In this document: piece by piece, positions 1 to 5,147 of the stretch
How the letters are laid out: every line of letters begins with the position of its first letter
How positions within the stretch are numbered: the first letter of the stretch is position 1
Source: Cellvibrionaceae bacterium
Lineage (GTDB): Bacteria; Pseudomonadota; Gammaproteobacteria; Pseudomonadales; Cellvibrionaceae
Direction of reading: 5' to 3'
Length of the DNA: 5,147 bases
NCBI GenBank assembly: GCA_027012915.1
Contig: JALUYN010000603.1
Span: forward strand, 1 to 5,147
Position numbers and translations under genes: made by a program
Notes under the pieces: model-generated
The model's input: only the letters and a program-made list of their open reading frames with translations
Databases searched by the model: none
What the model was told of the DNA's origin: nothing

Positions 1-36
1 GTTTCAGAGCGCCTTTGGTGCTTGATCGGAGGTGCT

Positions 37-2994
37 CTAGCTTACGGGGAATTCCCTTTGCAGTAGCTGTTCGAACTCTGCGGAGGGAAGGGGTTTGCTG
101 TGCAGGTAGCCTTGAACCAGATGGCAACCCTCTCGCTCCAGGTAGTCCTGTTGCGACTGTTGTTCCACGCCTTCGGCGACAACGGTTAAGTTGAAATTCT
201 CGGCAAGATCAATAATGGCAGAAATAATCACCCGATCGGCGGGGTCTTTATCTATGTCCTTAACAAAACTGCGATCAATTTTCAGTTTATTGATGGGAAA
301 GTGCTTGAGGTAGGACAGTGATGAATAGCCGGTGCCAAAGTCGTCGATGGCCAGGTTGATGCCGAGGTCTCGAAGTTGGCGCAGCTGTTTTTGAATCGTG
401 TCCGCTTTGCGCATTAGCGTGTTTTCGGTGATCTCAAGTTCCAGGCGCGAAGGGTCAATGCCGGATTGCTCAACGATGGTTTGCACTTCGTTGCAGAATT
501 CACGGTGATTGAAATCCTGACCGGAAATGTTGACCGAGAGGGTGGGGAGCTTCAGTCCCATAGCCTTCCACTTGAGCAGGCGATCACAAGCTGCAGCCAG
601 CACGTACTTGGAAAGGTCGCGAATAATGCCACGATCTTCGGCGATCTTGACAAACGCTGCAGGGGTTAGCACCCCGCGTTCTGGGTGGTTCCAGCGCAAT
701 AGGGCTTCGGCGGCCACAAGCTTGCCATTGCTGATGTCGATCTGTGGTTGGTAGTAGAGTTCGAATTCCTGTTCGCGAATACCCTTCTTAATTTGGCTGA
801 AGGTGCGTAGTTGTTGATCGGCATCGGCGGTGAGGGATTCGTTGTAGAACGAATAGGTGTTGCGGCCATTCTGTTTCGCCTGATACATGGCGACATCCGC
901 GTAGGCAATCAGGTTTTCCCCGGAGTTGGCGTTGTCCGGAAATTGAGCGATACCAATGCTGGTGCCGATATAAGCCTCCTGGCCGACGCTGAGGGAAAAC
1001 GGCATGCTCAGCAGCTCGATGACTTCCTTGGCGACCCGAATGATATCTCGCTCACTCTTCAGGTTTTCGAGAATGATTACGAATTCATCGCCGCCGAGAC
1101 GGCCCAGAGTATCCTGCTCACGCAGGCGCCCATTTAAGCGCTCGGAAACCGCCTTCAGTAACTCGTCCCCCGCGGCATGTCCCAGACTGTCGTTAACCAC
1201 TTTGAACTTGTCCAGGTCGAGAAATAATACGGCGATGCGCTCGTGATTACGCCGTGCGTGGCGAATCGCGTGGTCCAGTGTGGCGCGCAGAGAGAAGCGG
1301 TTGGGGAGCCCGGTAAGAGAATCGTGGTGGGCCAGATTCTCAAGTTCTTCTTCAGATTTCTTTAGCTGTGTGATGTCGGAGAAAACACCGACATAGTATT
1401 CTGGCTGTCCGTCATCGCCGGCGACGGTATTGATGGAAAGCAGCTCTGGAAATACCTTGCCATTCTTGCGTCGATTCCAGACTTCACCTTTCCAGTGCCC
1501 GTCCTTTTCGATGGCTTCCCACACCTTGGTGAAAAAATCAGGCTGGTGTTTTTTTGCGCTGAGTATGGATGGGTTCTTACCCAGAACTTCGGCTTCTGTG
1601 TACCCAGTAATTTCTGTGAAGGCGCGGTTTACTGAAATAATGCCACGGTCGCGGTTGGTGATGATAATGCCTTCGAGTGAGTGCTCGAAAACGGCCGCGT
1701 CGAGGCTGAGCTTCTTTTCACTTTCTATTCGATCTGTAATGTCGTGTATGACGGAAAATAGCAGAAATTTGCCATTGGTCTCGATGGGCGAGGAGTGAAC
1801 TTCTACCGTTCGAATCTCACCACTGGCGAGTCTTTGTGGAAAGACAAAATAGTTGAGCTGTTTTTCTGCGGCCTTGAGGCGGGCTTTGTCTACTTCCTCG
1901 GGTGCCAGCTGGTTGATCGACTGGATCTTCATCGTTGTGAGCTGCTTGTGGCTGTAGCCATAAAACTCTTGTGCGCTGACATTGGCATCGATAATACGGC
2001 CTGACAGTGAGTCTATCAGTAGCATTACGGCGTCGTGATTCTCAAAGATATCTTTGAACTGCTCTGCGGTAGCGAGCGAGTTAACCAAAGAGCGATCGTG
2101 AGCCAGCTGGTTCTTCAGTCTGCCATAGATAATGTGTATCCACGCGCCCAGTAGGATCAAGGTTACGAACCACAATCTTGGCGTGGGCTGGAAGCTCGGC
2201 CAGCCAGACTTGGGCTCGGCTGCCAATACCCAGTTGCCATAGGGAAGATTGACATTGAGCATTACCGGTGTGCGTTCGAACAACGCTGCGTCACCTTCGA
2301 ATACCTGTCCTTTATAGCCTTTTGAATCTTTACCGCGAATGGCTATGTTGAGGTCCAGATCCCGATTATCAATTGCGGATTCCATTAGGTTGGGGTAGTC
2401 CAGTACGAATGAGATTATGCCCCACAGATGATTATTTGATTGCTGATAAACAGCCTGACGACCAATCAGGCCTACACCACCCTGAACCAGTTCGAGTGGT
2501 CCCGCCAGAACTATCTGATCAGTTTCTATGGCCTTTAATGCCGCTTCGGCCTGATCTTTATTTTCACGATAGTTCAACCCCAGGGCTTGTTCGTTTCCTG
2601 CAAGCGGGTGAATCAGGCTTATGGTCAGGTCTTTGGCGGCGCCAATGTTGCGTATATTATTTTCTGAATGAAGCAGGTGATCGACATAGGCGGAAAACGA
2701 TGCCTGATCAATGTCCGGGTTCAGTGATATATAGGATGTGACTCCCTGCGCCAGCGCCAGATTTTTATTGATGATGAATTCAAGATCGGCGCGTATTTCG
2801 GCCAATTGTTCGGTGGTTTGTGCCTGGGCGTGCTGACGGTTGAGCTTGAGATTAAAGTACTCCATTGCAGCAAGCGCCAAGCCGCAGATAATCAGACACA
2901 GGATTACATTCGCCGCAAACGTAAATTTGGCGCTTTTGAGGTCCTTGTCAGTCTGTGCTTCCTTGCCATTGTGATTCAATGGCAGCTTATCCAT
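37..2994 (-). CDS. Membrane-bound CHASE-PAS-PAS-GGDEF-EAL cyclic-di-GMP cyclase/phosphodiesterase
   Basis: This 985-residue inner-membrane protein is predicted to make and/or degrade c-di-GMP in response to a periplasmic signal. Seen in order: TM helix about 25-45; CHASE domain about 75-265, with the typical HPLAGNEQALGLNYR and GPLELVQGGVGLIGR stretches; TM helix about 274-290; PAS about 312-420; PAS about 433-545; GGDEF about 549-713; EAL about 732-975. The cyclase site is intact (D593, N601, D610, GGDEF 634-638), and an RxxD inhibitory I-site (REQD 625-628) lies five residues upstream of it. The EAL site is also intact: EALLRW from 763, N822, E854, D884-D885, K905, E941 and the VQGY glutamine Q961. 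By family knowledge both activities are possible; which dominates cannot be read from sequence. The ATG is the only plausible start: a stop lies seven codons upstream, and the next Met (44) would destroy the first TM helix. No good Shine-Dalgarno is visible. It lies 39 bp downstream of the transporter gene with no terminator between, so co-transcription and perhaps translational coupling are likely. The CHASE ligand is unknown. Confidence 0.96.
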   Translation of the reverse strand: MDKLPLNHNGKEAQTDKDLKSAKFTFAANVILCLIICGLALAAMEYFNLKLNRQHAQAQTTEQLAEIRADLEFIINKNLALAQGVTSYISLNPDIDQASFSAYVDHLLHSENNIRNIGAAKDLTISLIHPLAGNEQALGLNYRENKDQAEAALKAIETDQIVLAGPLELVQGGVGLIGRQAVYQQSNNHLWGIISFVLDYPNLMESAIDNRDLDLNIAIRGKDSKGYKGQVFEGDAALFERTPVMLNVNLPYGNWVLAAEPKSGWPSFQPTPRLWFVTLILLGAWIHIIYGRLKNQLAHDRSLVNSLATAEQFKDIFENHDAVMLLIDSLSGRIIDANVSAQEFYGYSHKQLTTMKIQSINQLAPEEVDKARLKAAEKQLNYFVFPQRLASGEIRTVEVHSSPIETNGKFLLFSVIHDITDRIESEKKLSLDAAVFEHSLEGIIITNRDRGIISVNRAFTEITGYTEAEVLGKNPSILSAKKHQPDFFTKVWEAIEKDGHWKGEVWNRRKNGKVFPELLSINTVAGDDGQPEYYVGVFSDITQLKKSEEELENLAHHDSLTGLPNRFSLRATLDHAIRHARRNHERIAVLFLDLDKFKVVNDSLGHAAGDELLKAVSERLNGRLREQDTLGRLGGDEFVIILENLKSERDIIRVAKEVIELLSMPFSLSVGQEAYIGTSIGIAQFPDNANSGENLIAYADVAMYQAKQNGRNTYSFYNESLTADADQQLRTFSQIKKGIREQEFELYYQPQIDISNGKLVAAEALLRWNHPERGVLTPAAFVKIAEDRGIIRDLSKYVLAAACDRLLKWKAMGLKLPTLSVNISGQDFNHREFCNEVQTIVEQSGIDPSRLELEITENTLMRKADTIQKQLRQLRDLGINLAIDDFGTGYSSLSYLKHFPINKLKIDRSFVKDIDKDPADRVIISAIIDLAENFNLTVVAEGVEQQSQQDYLEREGCHLVQGYLHSKPLPSAEFEQLLQREFPVS

Positions 2995-3033
2995 GTTTTT
3001 AATGTGGGTATCTCATGTGTTTCTGTGTGGCGA
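2995..3033 (-). other. Short spacer between transporter stop and c-di-GMP enzyme start
   Basis: Thirty-nine bases separate the transporter TGA from the ATG of the c-di-GMP enzyme. The spacer contains a second in-frame TGA, two copies of the short word CACAT on the minus strand, no terminator hairpin with a T-run and no evident promoter. It supports a two-gene transcription unit. Confidence 0.6.
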
Positions 3034-4383
3034 TCAGTTGACGACACTCTGTATAAAAGTGGCAAGGATAAGAATCGGGCAAAAATAGCGAACGTAGGTG
3101 GGCCAGATTTTCCAGAACAGGGTTCCGACAATCTCCGGGTGACCGCTCTGAATTTCTTGCAACAGATTACTGCGATGCCAGATCCAGCCCGCAAAGATGC
3201 AGAGCATGACGCCCAGTATGGGCTGGCTGTAGACCGTGGTCAGATCGATAACAAAGCCAAACAGCTGATCAAAATTAAGCAGGATTGTGGTGGAAATACC
3301 AAAGATTACTGCGCCGACCAATACCGTCGTAGCTTTGCGGTTAATCTTGGTTTCCTCTGCAATAAAAGATACCGGCACTTCTAGCATGGAAATTGATGAG
3401 GTGACAGCGGCAATCGTCATCAAGCTAAAAAATGCCAGCGCTACCGGCAGGCCTATATCGCCCATCGAATCGAACAGGCTGGGCAGTACCTGAAAAATCA
3501 GGTCTGGGCCGGCGATCATTTGTCCGTCTTCGGTAAATACCGTAACGCCATTTTGTTGGGCGACAAAAATGGCGGGAATAATCAGAAGACCGGCGAAAAA
3601 TGCGATCCCGGAATCAACCAGCGTCACCATAGCCCCAAGCTTTGGCAGACTTTCTTTGTTGCTGAGGTAAGAACCGTAGATCAACATGGTTCCTACACCC
3701 AGTGACAAGGAGAAAAATGCCTGTCCCATGGCGTCCAGTACCAGCGATGGAGACAGTTGGCTGAAGTCGGGTACCAGATAGACTTTCAAGCCTTCCATGG
3801 CGCCGTCCTGAGTCATGACGTAGGCAATCAGGCACACCATGATGGCCAGCAGCATTGGCATGAGTCGCGTCGACCACTTTTCAATACCCCCTTGAATCCC
3901 GCTGGCGATGATCGCCATGGTCATACCCATGAAGATACCCATGGATAGAAGGTTGCGCTCAAAGCTGAAGCCGGTGAGCCAGGATGCGGCGTCAGGGCGT
4001 TCGGCGAGAAGAGCGATGGGTTCCAGCAGGTAAGTCACCATCCAGCCGGCGACAATGGCGTAAAAACTGAGAATCAAGCTGGCAATCAGTACACCGTAGC
4101 AGCCTACGGTCGTTGCCAGGGCGCGAGATTTGGTGCCGGTGGAAATGCCGCGCAGTGCGGTGACCACATTGGCGCGAGCGTGGCGACCGATTATCAGCTC
4201 AGCCATCAGCGCTGGATACGCCAGCAGAAATGCCAGAATGAAGTAGACCACCACAAATGCCGCGCCGCCATTGGAGGCTGTCTGTGTCGGAAAACCCCAG
4301 ATATTTCCCAGGCCGATTGCGGAGCCTGCCGCCGCCATAATAAAACCGGTTCGGGATGAAAATTGCTCTCTGGAGGCGCTCAT
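3034..4383 (-). CDS. Sodium-dependent transporter, NSS/SNF (SLC6-like, LeuT-fold) family
   Basis: This 449-residue inner-membrane symporter is predicted to import an amino acid or related amine with Na+. Family evidence is strong: TM1 carries GSAIGLGNIWGFP (20-32), followed by NGGAAF and the AELIIGR end of TM2. About 11 hydrophobic segments are visible, as in prokaryotic MhsT/Tyt1-type members rather than the 12 of LeuT. Sodium-site residues resembling LeuT are kept: A22 and N27 in TM1, S225 and S227 in TM6, and A325, T328, S329 in TM8. Y108 in TM3, a substrate-site tyrosine, is also present. One oddity is glycine at residue 30, where LeuT and most relatives have the extracellular-gate arginine; the partner acid appears kept as D380 in TM10. 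TM7 has D257 near the chloride-site region, which fits Cl- independence. The ATG start gives the normal short N-tail before TM1, and AAGAG sits six bases upstream. Substrate cannot be assigned. It is first gene of a likely pair with the c-di-GMP enzyme. Confidence 0.95.
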   Translation of the reverse strand: MSASREQFSSRTGFIMAAAGSAIGLGNIWGFPTQTASNGGAAFVVVYFILAFLLAYPALMAELIIGRHARANVVTALRGISTGTKSRALATTVGCYGVLIASLILSFYAIVAGWMVTYLLEPIALLAERPDAASWLTGFSFERNLLSMGIFMGMTMAIIASGIQGGIEKWSTRLMPMLLAIMVCLIAYVMTQDGAMEGLKVYLVPDFSQLSPSLVLDAMGQAFFSLSLGVGTMLIYGSYLSNKESLPKLGAMVTLVDSGIAFFAGLLIIPAIFVAQQNGVTVFTEDGQMIAGPDLIFQVLPSLFDSMGDIGLPVALAFFSLMTIAAVTSSISMLEVPVSFIAEETKINRKATTVLVGAVIFGISTTILLNFDQLFGFVIDLTTVYSQPILGVMLCIFAGWIWHRSNLLQEIQSGHPEIVGTLFWKIWPTYVRYFCPILILATFIQSVVN

Positions 4384-4389
4384 AAGGGG

Positions 4390-4394
4390 CTCTT
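4390..4394 (-). promoter_or_regulatory. Probable Shine-Dalgarno site of the NSS transporter
   Basis: On the minus strand AAGAG lies six bases before the ATG at 4383 (spacer CCCCTT). The match to the anti-SD is moderate, but the spacing is right and it supports this start for the transporter. Confidence 0.55.
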
Positions 4395-4553
4395 GTTATA
4401 GGTCTGACGTCGGGCTGTGCACAAGCCGCCAAGTATAACGGTATAGGTGCGGTCATGGAAATGAGCCGGTCAAGCGGAGAAACAAACTATTTTCAATGAC
4501 TCTTTGGTCGAGGTGGCGTCAGTGCACCATTTTGGGGTTAAATGCCGCCATCT

Positions 4554-4582
4554 CTGGCAACTTTGGTGTCAGGGACTATAAC
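4554..4582 (+). promoter_or_regulatory. Candidate sigma-70 promoter for the TonB-dependent receptor
   Basis: CTGGCA at 4554-4559 (4 of 6 to TTGACA) is followed, after a 17-base spacer, by TATAAC at 4577-4582 (5 of 6 to TATAAT). Transcription would begin near 4589 and give a leader of about 50 bases, too short for most riboswitches. The prediction is from consensus match and spacing only. An overlapping, poorer sigma-54-like reading (TGGCA at 4555-4559 with TG at 4567-4568) exists but lacks the conserved GC dinucleotide. Confidence 0.45.
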
Positions 4583-4630
4583 TATGTCTCAGGGGGCAAC
4601 ATAAGCCTCCGAGAATAAAAACCTCATAAA

Positions 4631-4635
4631 AGGAG
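4631..4635 (+). promoter_or_regulatory. Shine-Dalgarno site of the TonB-dependent receptor
   Basis: AGGAG, extended to AAAAGGAG on its left, lies six bases before the ATG at 4642. It is the best ribosome binding site in the window and decides the receptor start over the internal Met codons at residues 25, 29 and 33, which would truncate the signal peptide. Confidence 0.85.
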
Positions 4636-4641
4636 AGACTT

Positions 4642-5147
4642 ATGTCAACCAAGTACGCTGCCCGTAAGGCGGCTTTGTGTATCCTTGCGCCTGCCTTTGC
4701 CAGTTCTTTGGCGATGTCCGGGGCGATGGCCCAATCTATGGAAGAGATCACGGTTACTGCAACCAAGCGTGAATCTACGATTCAAGATCTTCCATTCTCC
4801 GTTAATGCTCAGACCCAGGAAGATATCCAGCGTTCGGGCGCCACCAGTCTTGAAGATTTATCCAGAAGCGTAGCAGGCCTAAGTATCCAGAACTTAGGGC
4901 CAGGTCAGAGCCAGGTTGCTATCCGTGGTGTATCTGCAGGCCAGATTGTACGTGATCAGCCGGGCGTAAAGGAGCAAGTAGGTGTCTATTTAGATGAGAG
5001 TGTAATTTCTCTGTCCCTTTTCACTCCTGATTTGGATCTGTTTGATCTGAATCGTGTGGAAACTTTGCGGGGGCCCCAGGGTACTTTATTTGGCTCTGGT
5101 TCGATGGGGGGCACCATTCGATACATCACCAATCAGCCAAACTTGGA
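4642..5147 (+). CDS. TonB-dependent outer-membrane receptor, N-terminal part (cut by window end)
   Basis: The reading frame is open from the ATG to the window edge (168 codons plus two bases), so only the N-terminal part of a receptor that usually runs to roughly 700-900 residues is present. Visible parts: a signal peptide (positive MSTKYAARK, hydrophobic core, AMA before Q31, likely cleaved after A30); a TonB-box-like EEITVTA (34-40); then a plug domain from about 45. The plug holds VAIRGV (92-97), GVYLDE (114-119) and the family hallmark RVETLRGPQGTLFGSGSMGG (138-157), followed by TIRYIT. Such receptors take up large or scarce nutrients (siderophores, vitamins, glycans, other organics) across the outer membrane using TonB/ExbBD energy. 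The substrate cannot be told from the plug. The GSGSMGGTIRYITNQP version of the plug is, from memory, frequent in expanded receptor families of marine gammaproteobacteria and alphaproteobacteria. The start is fixed by a strong ribosome binding site (AGGAG, six-base spacer) and the correctly placed signal peptide. The gene is divergent from the transporter. Confidence 0.95.
   Translation, partial: MSTKYAARKAALCILAPAFASSLAMSGAMAQSMEEITVTATKRESTIQDLPFSVNAQTQEDIQRSGATSLEDLSRSVAGLSIQNLGPGQSQVAIRGVSAGQIVRDQPGVKEQVGVYLDESVISLSLFTPDLDLFDLNRVETLRGPQGTLFGSGSMGGTIRYITNQPNL

Larger units (their letters stand above)
4384..4641. other. Divergent intergenic region between transporter and TonB-dependent receptor
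   Basis: These 258 bases must hold the promoters of both divergent transcription units. For the plus strand there is a reasonable sigma-70 candidate at 4554-4582. For the minus strand the best -10 is TATACT (plus-strand 4432-4437), but its -35 at the right distance is poor (TTCCAT). A better -35 word, TTGACC (plus-strand 4468-4473), lies 22 bases from the nearest TATACC, which is too far. An imperfect inverted repeat, GGCT-GTGCAC-AAGCC with a one-base bulge, lies at 4413-4427, in the transporter leader if the TATACT -10 is used. An NtrC-like partial box lies at 4523-4539. No convincing structured RNA, tRNA, terminator or conserved small gene was seen. Confidence 0.6.

Noticed and set aside
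1..36. Terminator after the c-di-GMP enzyme
   Set aside because: The 36 bases beyond the stop on the minus strand show no stable hairpin followed by a T-run; any terminator would lie outside the window.
2995..3036. Possible read-through fusion, since the transporter stop is in the same frame as the c-di-GMP enzyme start
   Set aside because: A second in-frame TGA lies in the spacer, so read-through of one stop would not join the two proteins; the shared frame is a one-in-three coincidence.
2806..3384. Plus-strand open frame of 192 codons spanning the junction of the two minus-strand genes
   Set aside because: It is antisense to two well-supported genes, has no recognisable domain or good ribosome binding site, and its sequence reads as a shadow of the coding strand.
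4413..4427. Imperfect inverted repeat GGCTGTGCACAAGCC upstream of the transporter
   Set aside because: It is short, has a one-base bulge and matches no operator I know, so it is mentioned only as part of the intergenic description and not called as a regulator site.
4455..4499. Possible 14-codon leader peptide (MEMSRSSGETNYFQ) upstream of the receptor
   Set aside because: It has no Shine-Dalgarno, lies upstream of the best receptor promoter, and shows no run of regulatory codons or attenuator hairpin.
4542..4604. Possible 20-codon small reading frame (MPPSLATLVSGTITMSQGAT) upstream of the receptor
   Set aside because: A GGGG lies only four bases before the ATG, and the frame overlaps the candidate promoter so it would begin before the predicted transcript start. 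Nothing supports translation.
4685..4873. Plus-strand 62-codon open frame inside the receptor start region
   Set aside because: It is in a different frame from the signal peptide and plug sequence, which clearly define the real receptor frame from 4642.

Overview
The window looks like ordinary chromosomal DNA from a gammaproteobacterium, probably a marine, heterotrophic member of the Cellvibrionales/Halieaceae type. That placement is inferred from the style of the TonB-dependent receptor plug, the Na+-coupled transporter and the CHASE-PAS-PAS-GGDEF-EAL architecture. No marker gene in the window proves it. I see no RNA gene, insertion sequence, CRISPR array, prophage gene or convincing intrinsic terminator.

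Layout: the minus strand carries two tightly spaced genes. The first transcribed is a Na+-dependent neurotransmitter:sodium symporter (NSS/SNF) family transporter (4383 down to 3034). After 39 bp it is followed by a large membrane-anchored cyclic-di-GMP enzyme (2994 down to 37) with a periplasmic CHASE sensor, two PAS domains and intact GGDEF and EAL domains. A 258-bp divergent intergenic region (4384-4641) separates this pair from a plus-strand TonB-dependent outer-membrane receptor starting at 4642, which runs off the right edge after 168 codons.

How they may work together (inference): the receptor would import a scarce nutrient across the outer membrane, and the symporter would move a small amine or amino acid across the inner membrane. 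The c-di-GMP enzyme could couple a periplasmic signal, perhaps related to the transported solute, to motility or surface attachment. Only the transporter/c-di-GMP pair is close enough to suggest co-transcription. The link to the receptor rests on shared intergenic DNA alone.

I did not find a clearly new biological system. The points most worth a second look are the loss of the normally conserved extracellular-gate arginine in the transporter, the transporter-plus-CHASE-sensor pairing, and a partial NtrC-like box in the divergent promoter region.
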